Below, piece after piece: positions 50,037-58,963 of a stretch of 64,000 nt of DNA. Made by a program: the position numbers and the translations under genes. The stretch comes from JALZKA01 sp963754045 (GTDB taxonomy: Bacteria > Actinomycetota > Thermoleophilia > Solirubrobacterales > 70-9), in the NCBI GenBank assembly GCA_963754045.1, contig CAVWEN010000003.1, forward strand, positions 186,001 to 250,000, given 5' to 3'. How positions within the stretch are numbered: position 1 is the first letter of the stretch; the number at the start of each line of letters is the position of its first letter. Below the pieces are notes generated by a model. That model was not told the DNA's origin and made no database searches. It saw only the letters and a program-made list of their open reading frames with translations.

Positions 50037-50752
50037 TGCCGCGTCCCCTCGTCGGCATCACGGCGGCGCTGGAGAGCGCCGACTGGACGCTCTGGCGCGG
50101 CATCGAGGCGAACATCTCGCCACGGACCTACTCGTTGGGCGTGGCCGATTCGGGTGGGATCCCGGTGCTGCTTCCTGCCGATGACGCGACGGCTGACGAC
50201 CCCGATGACCTACTCGACGTCCTGGACGCGCTTTTGATTGCCGGCGGCGCCGACCTCGATCCCGCGAGCTATGGCGCCGAGGCGCACGAGCTGACCAGCG
50301 GATATAACGCCGAACGCGACCGCTTCGAGCTGGCGCTCGCCCACAGGGCTATCGAGCGCGACATGCCCGTGCTTGGGATTTGCAGGGGGATGCAGCTCCT
50401 GAACGTGGCTATGGGCGGCGACGTCGATCAGGACGTTCCGGGGCGCGAGATCCACAATGAGCGCCCGGGGGAGTTCTCCGAGCACGACGTCAGGCTCAAA
50501 CCGGGTTCGCTGGCCGCCCGGACGCTCGGCGATGAGACGGTGCGGGTGCGATCCCACCACCACCAGGGCGTCGGCAGGCCGGGGGAGGGCATCGTGATCA
50601 GCGGGCGCTCGGAGCCCGACGGACTCGCCGAAGCGCTCGAGCTTCCCCGCAAGCGGTTCGTGCTCGGGCTGCTTTGGCACCCCGAGGAACAGCGTCATGC
50701 CGCCGCGCTGACCGCCCTGACCGCGGCAGCCAAGCAGCGCGAGGTCGCATGA
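50036..50752 (+). CDS. puuD: Gamma-glutamyl-gamma-aminobutyrate hydrolase-like (class I GATase fold, PuuD)
   Basis: 238 aa, peptidase C26 family, which removes glutamate from gamma-glutamylated GABA or related amides. LLIAGGADLDPASYG near residue 65, VLGICRGMQLLNVAMGGDVD with the catalytic Cys near 113, SHHHQGVGRPGEG near 178 and LLWHPEEQ with catalytic His-Glu near 217. Overlaps the PuuA-like stop (TGATG) and the ALDH start (ATGA). All three Puu-type steps, ligase, aldehyde oxidation, hydrolysis, are therefore translationally coupled. Confidence 0.92.
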   Translation: MPRPLVGITAALESADWTLWRGIEANISPRTYSLGVADSGGIPVLLPADDATADDPDDLLDVLDALLIAGGADLDPASYGAEAHELTSGYNAERDRFELALAHRAIERDMPVLGICRGMQLLNVAMGGDVDQDVPGREIHNERPGEFSEHDVRLKPGSLAARTLGDETVRVRSHHHQGVGRPGEGIVISGRSEPDGLAEALELPRKRFVLGLLWHPEEQRHAAALTALTAAAKQREVA

Positions 50753-52113
50753 CCATCCAGGTCATGGAGCCGGCGACCGAGCAGGTGATGGCAGAGGTTC
50801 CCCGGGCCGGAGCCGACGAGGTCGACGGCGCGGTGGCGAAGGCGAAGGCGGCGTTCCCCGACTGGCGAGCCGTCGCGCCTGGCGAGCGCGCCGCACATCT
50901 ACGTGCACTGGCGGACGCGCTCGAGGCCCGGGCGGATGCGCTGACCGAGCTTGAGGCGCGCAACGCGGGCAAGCCGATCGGTGACGCGCGGGGTGAGATC
51001 GGAATGGTCATCGAGTGCTTCCGCTACTACGCCGGCGCGCCCGAGCGCCTGCTGGGTCAGACGATTCCGGTCGCCGGTGGCGTGGATATGACCTTTCGCG
51101 AGCCACTCGGCGTAGTCGGGCTGATCGTGCCGTGGAACTTCCCGCTAGTGATCTCCTCGTGGAAGGTCGCGCCAGCTCTCGCTGCGGGCAACACGATCGT
51201 GCTCAAGCCGGCCGAGCTCACGCCGCTGTCGGCGCTTGAGCTGGAGCGGATCGCCCTCGAGGCCGGGTTGCCCGAGGGAGTGCTGAACGTGGTCGCCGGT
51301 CCGGGCTCGGTCTGTGGCGAGCGCCTGGTCAAGCATCCCGACGTAGCCAAGATCGCCTTCACCGGCTCGACCGAGGTCGGGCGCGGGATCGCCGAAGGCG
51401 CCGCGGCGACGATCAAGCGGGTGACGCTGGAGCTGGGCGGCAAGTCGGCGAACGTCGTCTTCGCCGATGCGGACATCGAGGCCGCGGCCGCCGCGGCGCC
51501 GGGCGGCATGTTCGGCAATGCGGGCCAGGACTGCTGTGCGCGCTCGCGCATTCTCGTCGAGCGCCGTGCACTCGACCCGTTCATGGAGGCGCTGGAGGAT
51601 GCCGTTACCTCGCTTCGGGTTGGCGACCCGCTCTCGGAATCGACCCAGATGGGGCCGCTGATTTCTGCGGGTCAGCGCGCCGCCGTCGCGTCGTACGTCA
51701 CTGATGAAGCGGTGGTCGCCTTCCGCGGAAGCGCGCCGGACGGGGCGGGCTACTGGTTCCCGCCCACGGTCCTCGGGCCGATGTCGAACAACGAGCGCGC
51801 ATCCCGCGAAGAGATCTTCGGGCCGGTCGCGTGCGTAATCCCGTTCGCCGACGAAGCCGAGGCGATCGCGCTCGCCAACGACACGATCTACGGGCTCTCA
51901 GGCTCGATCTGGACCCGGGACGGGTCGCGGGCGATGCGCGTCGCGCGCGCGGTCGAGACCGGTGTGCTGTCGGTGAACTCGAACAGCGCGGTGCGGGTGA
52001 CGACGCCGTTCGGGGGGTTCAAGCAATCGGGCGTGGGGCGCGAGTTGGGCCCCGACGCGCTCGAGCATTACACGGATGTGAAGAACGTCTACATCGCGAC
52101 GGAGGAGGAGTGA
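50749..52113 (+). CDS. NAD(P)-dependent aldehyde dehydrogenase (PuuC-like)
   Basis: 454 aa ALDH. VVGLIVPWNFPLVISSWKVA near residue 122 with the catalytic Asn, FTGSTEVGRGIAEGA near 203, LELGGKSANVVFAD near 227 with the general-base Glu, FGNAGQDCCARSRILV near 255 with the catalytic Cys, and EEIFGPVACVIPF near 360. By context it would oxidise the gamma-glutamyl aminoaldehyde produced in a Puu-like pathway. ATG 50749 overlaps the PuuD-like stop. A flavin or pyruvate-dependent aminotransferase/oxidase for the preceding step is not in this operon; the FAD-GcvT enzyme or an SDR could supply it. Confidence 0.93.
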   Translation: MTIQVMEPATEQVMAEVPRAGADEVDGAVAKAKAAFPDWRAVAPGERAAHLRALADALEARADALTELEARNAGKPIGDARGEIGMVIECFRYYAGAPERLLGQTIPVAGGVDMTFREPLGVVGLIVPWNFPLVISSWKVAPALAAGNTIVLKPAELTPLSALELERIALEAGLPEGVLNVVAGPGSVCGERLVKHPDVAKIAFTGSTEVGRGIAEGAAATIKRVTLELGGKSANVVFADADIEAAAAAAPGGMFGNAGQDCCARSRILVERRALDPFMEALEDAVTSLRVGDPLSESTQMGPLISAGQRAAVASYVTDEAVVAFRGSAPDGAGYWFPPTVLGPMSNNERASREEIFGPVACVIPFADEAEAIALANDTIYGLSGSIWTRDGSRAMRVARAVETGVLSVNSNSAVRVTTPFGGFKQSGVGRELGPDALEHYTDVKNVYIATEEE

Positions 52114-52862
52114 TGGGCAGATTGGACGGCAAGGTCTGCGTGATCACGGGTGCTGCGAGCGGGATCGGCGCCGAGTCGGCGCGGGCCTTCGCGGCCGAGG
52201 GGGCGCGCGTGGTTGGTGTGGATCTGTCCGATGGCGCGCCCGGCGAGCTCGCGATCGAGTGCGACGTCACCGAGGAGGCTCAGGTGGAGGCGCTCTACGC
52301 TCGCGTCCGCGACGAGCTGGGCGGTGTCGATGTGCTCTTCAACAACGCCGGAATCAATCCCAGCGAGGACACCACCATCACTGACACGCCGATGGACGCC
52401 TGGCAGCGGGTCCAGGACGTGAACGTCCGCTCCGTCTACCTCTGCTGCAAGCACGGCATTCCGCATCTCGTCGACGCCGGCGGCGGCTCGGTGATCAACA
52501 CGGCCTCCTTCGTGGCGGTGCTGGGCGCGGCCGTCTCGCAGATCTCCTACACGGCCTCAAAGGGGGCGGTGCTCGCTCTCTCGCGCGAGCTCGGCGTGGA
52601 GTTCGCCGACCGCGGCGTGCGCGTGAATGCACTTTGCCCCGGGCCGGTGAACACGCCGCTGCTCAAAGAGCTGTTCGCGAAAGATCCCGAGAAGGCCGGC
52701 AAGCGCCTGATGCACGCGCCCATGGGCCGCTTCGGCGAGCCGGAGGAGATCGCCGCCGCGGCGCTCTTCCTTGCCTCGGACGAGTCGTCGTTCGTCAACG
52801 CGACCACCTTCATGGTCGACGGCGGATTGTCGGCGGCCTACCTGACGCCCGGTCAGCTCTAG
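52113..52862 (+). CDS. SDR family oxidoreductase of the Puu-like operon
   Basis: 249 aa short-chain dehydrogenase. CVITGAASGIGAESARAFA (residues 9-27), NNAGINPSED near 82, NTASFVAVLGAAVSQISYTA with catalytic Ser and Tyr, SKGAVLALSR with Lys near 152, CPGPVNTPLL near 180. Starts by TGATG overlap with the ALDH stop, so it belongs to the amine operon. It may oxidise an alcohol intermediate (as from ethanolamine-type substrates), which would explain an SDR beside the aldehyde dehydrogenase. Its stop overlaps the convergent amidotransferase gene by 4 bp. Confidence 0.9.
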   Translation: MGRLDGKVCVITGAASGIGAESARAFAAEGARVVGVDLSDGAPGELAIECDVTEEAQVEALYARVRDELGGVDVLFNNAGINPSEDTTITDTPMDAWQRVQDVNVRSVYLCCKHGIPHLVDAGGGSVINTASFVAVLGAAVSQISYTASKGAVLALSRELGVEFADRGVRVNALCPGPVNTPLLKELFAKDPEKAGKRLMHAPMGRFGEPEEIAAAALFLASDESSFVNATTFMVDGGLSAAYLTPGQL

Positions 52863-53554
52863 CCGGACGCCGCGTCCACGAAACGGCCGCAGAGGGCTCG
52901 GCCGAGCTCGTTCCAGGCACCGATGCGCTCACGTATGTCAGCGGCCAGGGCTCCCGGGTCGAGGCCCATGCCCACGGCGTCGGGGTCGGTTCGATAGTCG
53001 GCGGCCCACTCGAGTGCGTCGCGCTCGGAAACCTCGGCATGGAACTGGATTCCCCAGGCGCGCTCGCCGATGCGGTAGGCCTGGTTGCAGACTGCGCTGG
53101 CGGCGAGCGGATCGGCGTTTTCGGGCAGCGTCGCTTCGTACGAGTGCCAGCCGAACGCCACGAAGTGTGGTGCGAGCGGCCCGATCAGCGGATCGTCGGC
53201 GCCCGCCGCCGTCACCTCGACGCTGTGCCAGCCGATCTCCGGACGTGTTGCCCGCCGTACGCTGCCGCCGGCGGCCTCGGCGACCAACTGGGAGCCCAGG
53301 CAAACGCCGAGCAAGGGAACTCTCGCCTCCAGCAGCGATGCGATCAACGCCTTCTCCTGGGTGAGCCAGGCGTACGCCTCATGCTGGTTTGCGTTCATGG
53401 CACCCCCGTAGACGATCGCTGCACCCACGTCGTTGGCCGGAATTGCGTCGCGGCCGGGCCGCCACTCCACCACCTCGACGTTGCGGGCTTTGAGCTCATC
53501 GGCGAACACCCCGGCGCCCACGTCGTCCTGGTGGGTAATCGAGAGGAGTCTCAC
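52859..53554 (-). CDS. Class I glutamine amidotransferase-like protein
   Basis: 231 aa, GMP-synthase-type GATase1 fold. YGGAMNANQHEAYAWLTQEK near residue 50, LGVCLGSQLVAEAAGG with catalytic Cys near 83, and WGIQFHAEVSE with catalytic His-Glu near 168, so the full triad is present. It lacks a synthetase domain, as do stand-alone amidotransferases used for gamma-glutamyl hydrolysis. GTG 53554 or 53560 possible. It lies between the Puu-like operon (convergent) and moaA (divergent), so it may belong to neither. Confidence 0.87.
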   Translation of the reverse strand: MRLLSITHQDDVGAGVFADELKARNVEVVEWRPGRDAIPANDVGAAIVYGGAMNANQHEAYAWLTQEKALIASLLEARVPLLGVCLGSQLVAEAAGGSVRRATRPEIGWHSVEVTAAGADDPLIGPLAPHFVAFGWHSYEATLPENADPLAASAVCNQAYRIGERAWGIQFHAEVSERDALEWAADYRTDPDAVGMGLDPGALAADIRERIGAWNELGRALCGRFVDAASG

Positions 53555-53696
53555 CGCCACCGCGAGACCTGGTGCACGGCGATCAGGCCAGCCAGCGTCG
53601 CGACCCGGTGAAGGCCGAGGCCTGCGCCGCGTATTGAGAGGGACGGGCGACTCACACCGCAAGCGTACGGACGGGCCCTGCTCCTGGGCCGTCATC

Positions 53697-54707
53697 ATGT
53701 ACCGGATGGCAGACGCGCCCAGACCTTTGATCGACGCACACAACAGGCCGATCACGGACCTGAGAGTTTCGGTCACGGATCGATGCAACTTTCGCTGCCG
53801 CTACTGCATGCCGGCCGAGGGGATGAAATGGCTCGACCGCTCGGACGTGCTCTCGTTCGAGGAGATCGAGCGTCTCGTCGGCCTGCTCGTCCGGCTCGGG
53901 ATCACCGATGTGCGACTGACCGGCGGCGAACCGCTGGCCCGGAGGGACTTTCCGAAGCTCGTCGGGATGCTGCGCGAGATCGACGGGATCGAGGATCTCT
54001 CGGTTACCACCAACGGCTACCTGCTCGAGCGCGACGCCACGGCCCTTGTCGAGGCCGGGATCGACCGCGTGAACGTCTCCGTGGATTCGCTCGCGCGCGA
54101 TCGTTTTCATGAGATCACCCGCCGCGACGCGTTGCCCCAGGTACTGCGCGGGCTCGAGGCGATCGGCGCGCACGAGCGCGTGCGACCGATCAAGGTGAAC
54201 GCGGTGGCGATCCGCGGCTTTACCGAGGACGAGCTGCCGCGCTTCGTGGAGCTCGCGCGCTCCAGCGACTACCAGGTGCGCTTCATCGAGTTCATGCCGC
54301 TCGACGGTGACCGGGCGTGGGAACCCGACAGCGTGCTGACCGGCGAGGAGATCCGCAAGCTGATTGACGCGATCCACCCGCTCGACGCGCTTCCGCGCGA
54401 GGCCCACTCGACCGCCCGGGTGCACCGCTTCGCCGACGGCAGGGGGGAGATCGGTTTCGTTAACCCGGTGTCGGAGCCGTTCTGCGCGGATTGCAACCGA
54501 ATCCGCCTGACCGCGGAGGGCGAGTTGCGCACCTGCCTGTTTTCGATGCGCGAGACCGACCTGCGCGGGCCCCTGCGCGATCGGGCGAGCGACCAGGAGC
54601 TCGAGGCGATCATCCGCGCCTCCGTCTGGCGCAAGGAACTGAAGCACCGCGTGAACGAGCCGGGCTTCGTCCCTCCGCCGCGGACGATGAGCGCGATCGG
54701 AGGTTGA
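53697..54707 (+). CDS. moaA: GTP 3',8-cyclase (MoaA)
   Basis: 336 aa radical-SAM enzyme, first step of molybdenum-cofactor synthesis: GTP to 3',8-cH2GTP. SVTDRCNFRCRYCMPAEG (about residues 25-42) holds the SAM-cluster CxxxCxxC, LTGGEPLARRDF near 75 is the SAM-binding GGE motif, and the C-terminal CADCNRIRL with a later Cys (LRTCLF) ligates the second cluster. The two glycines at the C-terminus (SAIGG) are the family's essential GG tail. Start ATG 53697 or 53706. It begins the Moco island. Confidence 0.96.
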   Translation: MYRMADAPRPLIDAHNRPITDLRVSVTDRCNFRCRYCMPAEGMKWLDRSDVLSFEEIERLVGLLVRLGITDVRLTGGEPLARRDFPKLVGMLREIDGIEDLSVTTNGYLLERDATALVEAGIDRVNVSVDSLARDRFHEITRRDALPQVLRGLEAIGAHERVRPIKVNAVAIRGFTEDELPRFVELARSSDYQVRFIEFMPLDGDRAWEPDSVLTGEEIRKLIDAIHPLDALPREAHSTARVHRFADGRGEIGFVNPVSEPFCADCNRIRLTAEGELRTCLFSMRETDLRGPLRDRASDQELEAIIRASVWRKELKHRVNEPGFVPPPRTMSAIGG

Positions 54708-54711
54708 GCTG

Positions 54712-54924
54712 ATGGAGGCGCAGGAGTGGATCGACGCGTTCGCCAAGGCACTGGCTGCGGAGCCGCCCGACGAGGCCATGGTCGGCGAACTCCTCGACCT
54801 GGCAGCGACGGCGGCCCATTCCTCCGAGCGGATTGCCGCCCCCCTTGCCTGCTATCTCGCGGGCCGCGACGGTCGCCCGCTGGGGGAGCTGCGGGCGATC
54901 GCGGATGAAATCGGCGGGGACTGA
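54712..54924 (+). CDS. DUF6457-type small protein (Moco-associated)
   Basis: 70 aa, starting 4 nt after moaA. The pattern WIDAFAKALAAE, LLDLAATAAHSSERIAAPLA, CYLAGRDGRPLGELRA resembles DUF6457, a short domain often fused to or beside molybdenum-cofactor nucleotidyltransferases in actinobacteria. Function unknown; a helper for Moco maturation or insertion is inferred from association only. Overlaps the transporter start by 20 bp. Confidence 0.7.
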   Translation: MEAQEWIDAFAKALAAEPPDEAMVGELLDLAATAAHSSERIAAPLACYLAGRDGRPLGELRAIADEIGGD

Positions 54925-56095
54925 CAAACCCCGCAAGCCAGCTCGGTTGATGCGCGAGCTCGCCGGGGGCGTCGGCGACTGGGGACTGCTGATCCCGATC
55001 TCGATCGCGCTCGTCTCGCTGAACGGGCTCGATGCGACGGTCGTGTTCGTGGGTGTTGGCGTGACCTATGTGGCGACCGCTCTCGCATTCCGGGTGCCCG
55101 TCCCCGTGCAGCCCCTGAAGGCGTTCGCCGCTGCTGCGATAGCGCTCGGCCTCAGCGCGGAGACCCTCGCGGCAGGAGCACTTCTGATGGCGGGGATCAT
55201 GGGAGTTCTTGCCGTCAGCGGCCTCGCCGGTTGGCTTGCGGCTCGGTTCCCGCTCGTCCTCGTACGCGGGATCCAGGCCGCCGTCGCCCTGCTGCTCGGG
55301 AAGGCGGCGATCGAGCTGGCGGCCAAGGGCAACTGGGCCGGCCTGCCGCCGATCGACGAGGAAGTCAGCTTCGCCATGGCGGCAGGAGCCTGCGTGTTCC
55401 TGCTGTTGGCCTCGGGTCGGCAGTTTCCGGGAAGTCTGTTCGTGCTCGCCGCTGGTGCCGTGGTGGGCCTCGGTGTGGCGGGCGTTCCGGCAGTCGAGTT
55501 CGGCGCTGGAGCGCCCACGATCGCGATTCCCGACGGAGCCGCGTTTGCGGCGGCGCTGACCGGACTGGTCCTCGCGCAGATTCCGCTCACGTTCGGGAAC
55601 TCGATCGTCGCGACCGCGGACGCGGAGCGGGAGTACTTCGGCGCCCGGGCTGTACGGGTCACCCCGCGTCGGCTCGCGGGCTCAATAGGAGTTGCCAACG
55701 CGTTCGCGGGCACGCTTGGCGGCCTCCCGGTGTGCCATGGGGCCGGCGGTGTTACGGCCCACTACAAGCTTGGCGCCCGAACCTGGTTGGCGACGGCGAT
55801 GGCGGGGGCGATCCTCGTTGTGCTCGGGCTGACGCTCGGGTCGTCGCTCCCCGCGCTGCTTGCGCTTCTGCCTCCGGGCGCACTGGCGGGGATGCTGATG
55901 TACGTCGCGGTGCAGCACGCGCTGCTCGCCGCGCGTCTCGAGGGCAAAAGCGACCGAGTGATCGCCGCCACGGTGGGCGGCGTGACGCTTCTGGCGGCCG
56001 ATCTCGCGCTCGGGTTCGGGGTCGGCGCGGCGATGCTGGGCGTCCGCGAACTTCATCGGCGCTTGGTGGCCTCGGGCGATCTGGCGAGGGCGTGA
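54905..56095 (+). CDS. Molybdate transporter (MOT1-like, sulfate permease superfamily)
   Basis: 396 aa with about 11-12 helices. LAGGVGDWGLLIPISIALVS near residue 18 and RVPVPVQPLKAFAAAAIALG near 58 match the two MOT1 signature regions (GDxGTxxP and PVQPMKAIAA-like); LPVCHGAGGVTAHYKLGART near 280 matches the second repeat. MOT1 proteins are high-affinity molybdate permeases. The position between moaA and Moco enzymes supports molybdate as substrate, and no modABC genes are seen here. Start ATG 54905 overlaps the previous gene by 20 bp. Confidence 0.85.
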   Translation: MKSAGTDKPRKPARLMRELAGGVGDWGLLIPISIALVSLNGLDATVVFVGVGVTYVATALAFRVPVPVQPLKAFAAAAIALGLSAETLAAGALLMAGIMGVLAVSGLAGWLAARFPLVLVRGIQAAVALLLGKAAIELAAKGNWAGLPPIDEEVSFAMAAGACVFLLLASGRQFPGSLFVLAAGAVVGLGVAGVPAVEFGAGAPTIAIPDGAAFAAALTGLVLAQIPLTFGNSIVATADAEREYFGARAVRVTPRRLAGSIGVANAFAGTLGGLPVCHGAGGVTAHYKLGARTWLATAMAGAILVVLGLTLGSSLPALLALLPPGALAGMLMYVAVQHALLAARLEGKSDRVIAATVGGVTLLAADLALGFGVGAAMLGVRELHRRLVASGDLARA

Positions 56096-56100
56096 CGCGA

Positions 56101-56757
56101 ATGCGGGTCGCCGAGCTGTGGCGTTATCCGGTCAAGTCACTGCGCGGCGAATCGCTGGAGGGTGCCCAGGTGCTCGGCGACGGGTTCGAGGGAGACCGGT
56201 TGGCCGAGGTGGTGGACGAGCACGGCAATCGGGTCACCGGCCGCACCGCTCCCGGTCTGCTTGGCCTGCAGGGAGGGGTCGGCGCCGACGGGCGCCCTGT
56301 CGTGGAGGGCGCGGCTTGGGACGGGGTGGAAGCTCGCGCGTCGGTTGCCGCGATGGCGGGACGGGGTGCGGCGCTCGTTGCGCGCGGACGGCACCACGAT
56401 GCCGCGCCCGTGCTGGTGGTGACCGACGGGGCGCTGGCGGCGCTCGGCGAGGATCGCCGCCGGTTTCGCGCGAACGTCGTGGTCTCGGGCGTCGGGGGCC
56501 TGACCGAGCGCGAATGGGTGGCCTCGCAACTGCGGCTGGGCGGGGTCACGCTGTTGGTGCGCGAGACCTGTGAGCGCTGCGTCATGACCACGATCGACCC
56601 CGACACGATGGAGCAGCGCCTCGACGTGCTGCGGCGGATCAAGGGGGAGTTCGACGGCGTGCTGGGCGTCTATTGCGAGGTGGTCGTGCCCGGAGACGTT
56701 GCGGTCGGCGACCCGGTCGAAGTGTCAAGGGTGTCAACTGGGTCTGGCCGCGCTTAG
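56101..56757 (+). CDS. MOSC-domain protein (mARC/YcbX-like)
   Basis: 218 aa. MRVAELWRYPVKSLRGESLE is the MOSC N-terminal barrel, followed by a MOSC catalytic domain (about 90-210) with the conserved Cys in VRETCERCVMTTID near 160, the expected Mo ligand in mARC-type proteins. Such proteins reduce N-hydroxylated compounds or handle the sulfurated cofactor. ATG 56101 lies 5 nt after the transporter stop. It is upstream of the molybdopterin oxidoreductase, whose leaderless -10 box lies in the last codons of this gene. Confidence 0.88.
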   Translation: MRVAELWRYPVKSLRGESLEGAQVLGDGFEGDRLAEVVDEHGNRVTGRTAPGLLGLQGGVGADGRPVVEGAAWDGVEARASVAAMAGRGAALVARGRHHDAAPVLVVTDGALAALGEDRRRFRANVVVSGVGGLTEREWVASQLRLGGVTLLVRETCERCVMTTIDPDTMEQRLDVLRRIKGEFDGVLGVYCEVVVPGDVAVGDPVEVSRVSTGSGRA

Positions 56758-56760
56758 ACT
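56755..56760 (+). promoter_or_regulatory. -10 box before molybdopterin oxidoreductase gene
   Basis: TAGACT lies 10 nt before the ATG at 56771 and its TAG doubles as the stop of the MOSC gene. Spacing is at the long end for a leaderless start. Confidence 0.4.
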
Positions 56761-56770
56761 GCGCGCAGCG

Positions 56771-58963
56771 ATGGCGACGGAGAAGGTCACCTACTGCCGG
56801 GTCTGCGAGCCACTCTGCGGCATGGTCGCCACGGTCGAGGACGGCAAGCTCACCAAGCTTCGGCCCGACGCCGACAACCCACTCTCGAAGGGTTTTGCCT
56901 GCCCGAAGGGGATCGCGATGGGCGAGGTCCACAACGACCCCGACCGCGTCCTGCATCCGCTCAAGCGCCAGCCCGATGGCGGCTTCGAGCGCATCGGCTG
57001 GGACGAGGCGCTGGATGACATCGGTGCCCGCCTTGGCTCCATCGTCGAGCGCCACGGTGGCAAGTCGGTCGGGTGGTACATGGGCAACCCGGCCGCCTTC
57101 TCCTACTCGCACCCGCTCTGGGCCAAGGGCTTCCTCGACGCGTTCGGCTCGCCGCACTTCTACACCGCGTCCAGCCAGGACGTCTCCAACCGATTCGCCG
57201 CCAGCCACTTCCTCTATGGCTCGCCCTACATCGTCCCGATCCCGGATCTGGCCCGAACCGACTTTCTGCTGATCGTGGGTGCCAATCCGTTGGTCTCGCA
57301 CGGCAGCGTGATGAGTGCGCCGCGAGTGAAGGACCAGCTGTACGGGATCACCGACCGCGGCGGACGCGTCGCGGTCGTTGACCCGCGCCGATCGGAAACA
57401 GCTCGCGCCTTCGAGCATGTCGCGCTTCATCCCGACTCCGATGCGTTCCTGCTGCTCTCGTTGCTCCAGGTGATCTTCAGCGAGGGACTTGAGGACGCCG
57501 CGGCGATCGAGCGGCAGTCAACGGGCATCTCCGCAATGCGCGCGGCGGCGCTCGTTCACACGCCGGAGGAGACCGAGCTGCACACCGGGGTCGAGGCTGA
57601 GACGGTCCGGATCCTCGCCCGTGATCTGGCGGGCGCCGAGCGCGCTGCCGTCTACGGGCGAACCGGCTCGTGCCTCGGCCGCAACGGCACCGTCGTCTCC
57701 TACCTGTTGGACGCACTCAACCTGGTAACCGGCAACCTGGATCGGGAGGGCGGGGCCGTGTTCGGTGATCCGCCGGTCGACTTCGAGCGGCTCGCCGACC
57801 TGGTCGGGCTAGCCACCTACGGCAAGGTGCGCTCGCGCGTGGGCGATCTGCCCGAGGTGCTCGGCAGCCTGCCGGCGAGTGTGATGGCGAAGGAGATGAC
57901 TACGCCTGGCGACGGTCAGATCCGAGCTTTCTTCGTCTCCGCCGGCAACCCGGTGCTCTCCGTCCCGAACGGTGACGAGTTGGCGGCGGCGATGGCGGAG
58001 GTCGAACTGTCCGTTGCGCTGGATCTGTATGTCACCGACACATCGCGCCACTGTGACTACATCCTGCCCGCGACGACCATGTACGAGCGCGAGGACTTCC
58101 CGCTTCCGTTCCTCAGCCTGTTCACCACGCCGTTCATCCAAATGACCGAGGCCGTGGTGGAGCCGGCAGGCGAGGCGCGTCAGGAGTGGGAGATCATCGA
58201 GGCGATCTCCCGCAGGGTCGGGGTGGTGCCGTCCAGTCTGCGCATCGCCCGGCTCGTCGGCAGGGCGGGTATGCGCCTGACTCCTCGGCAGATCATCGAC
58301 GTCGTCCTGCGGCTTGGGCCAAAGGGCGACCTCTTCGGGCTGCGGCGTAATGGACTCAGCCTCGCCAAGCTGGCGCGCAACCCGCATGGGATCGTCCTCG
58401 GCGAGCATCTGAAGGCCGGGGTGCTGGCGAAGAAGATCCGGCGCCGCGACAAACGGGTCCGCCTCGACGCGCCCGACGTGCTGGCTGACGTGCGCGCGCT
58501 CGAGGCGCGAAACGGCGCCGACCCGAGCTTTCCGCTGCGGCTGATCGGCCTGCGCGAGCTGCGCTCGCACAACTCTTGGATGCACAACGCGCCCCTGCTG
58601 ATGGGGGGCGACCGCGAGCACTTCGCGCGCGTTCACCCCGACGATGCCGCCGAGGCCCGGATCACCGACGGCGACACGCTGCGCGTCACCTCGGCTCACG
58701 GCTCGGTCGAACTGCCCGCCCGCCTGACCGACGAGGTCAAGCGCGGGACGGTTGCCGTGCCACATGGCTGGGGCCACCGCGGCGGCGGCTGGAAGCGGGC
58801 CAACGACGCCGGTGGCGTAAATGTGAACGAGCTCTCGTCATCGGAGCCCGCCGACCTCGAGCGGCTGGCCGGGATGGCGCACCTGAACGGCATCCCGATC
58901 CGGATCGAGCCGGTGGCGGTGGATTCAGAGCCCGAGCGCGACGCGGCGCTCAGCCTCACGTAG
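56771..58963 (+). CDS. Molybdopterin-dependent oxidoreductase (DMSO reductase family)
   Basis: 730 aa catalytic subunit binding bis-MGD. Residues 8-50 hold the [4Fe-4S] motif CRVCEPLCGM with the later Cys in GFACPKGIAMGE. The following domains carry DRVLHPLKR, GNPAAFSYSHP and TASSQDVSNRFA (the loop where the Mo ligand is expected), then VDPRRSETARAFEHVALHPD and the C-terminal domain with RSHNSWMHN and VPHGWGHRGGGW. No partner subunits or Tat signal, so probably cytoplasmic. The substrate is unknown; related actinobacterial genes are annotated as formate/nitrate-type oxidoreductases. The stop overlaps mobA by 39 bp. Confidence 0.9.
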   Translation: MATEKVTYCRVCEPLCGMVATVEDGKLTKLRPDADNPLSKGFACPKGIAMGEVHNDPDRVLHPLKRQPDGGFERIGWDEALDDIGARLGSIVERHGGKSVGWYMGNPAAFSYSHPLWAKGFLDAFGSPHFYTASSQDVSNRFAASHFLYGSPYIVPIPDLARTDFLLIVGANPLVSHGSVMSAPRVKDQLYGITDRGGRVAVVDPRRSETARAFEHVALHPDSDAFLLLSLLQVIFSEGLEDAAAIERQSTGISAMRAAALVHTPEETELHTGVEAETVRILARDLAGAERAAVYGRTGSCLGRNGTVVSYLLDALNLVTGNLDREGGAVFGDPPVDFERLADLVGLATYGKVRSRVGDLPEVLGSLPASVMAKEMTTPGDGQIRAFFVSAGNPVLSVPNGDELAAAMAEVELSVALDLYVTDTSRHCDYILPATTMYEREDFPLPFLSLFTTPFIQMTEAVVEPAGEARQEWEIIEAISRRVGVVPSSLRIARLVGRAGMRLTPRQIIDVVLRLGPKGDLFGLRRNGLSLAKLARNPHGIVLGEHLKAGVLAKKIRRRDKRVRLDAPDVLADVRALEARNGADPSFPLRLIGLRELRSHNSWMHNAPLLMGGDREHFARVHPDDAAEARITDGDTLRVTSAHGSVELPARLTDEVKRGTVAVPHGWGHRGGGWKRANDAGGVNVNELSSSEPADLERLAGMAHLNGIPIRIEPVAVDSEPERDAALSLT

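Noticed and set aside
53561..53696. Moco riboswitch before moaA
   Set aside because: The short gap shows no Moco-riboswitch-like conserved elements that could be recognised by eye; a covariance search would be needed.
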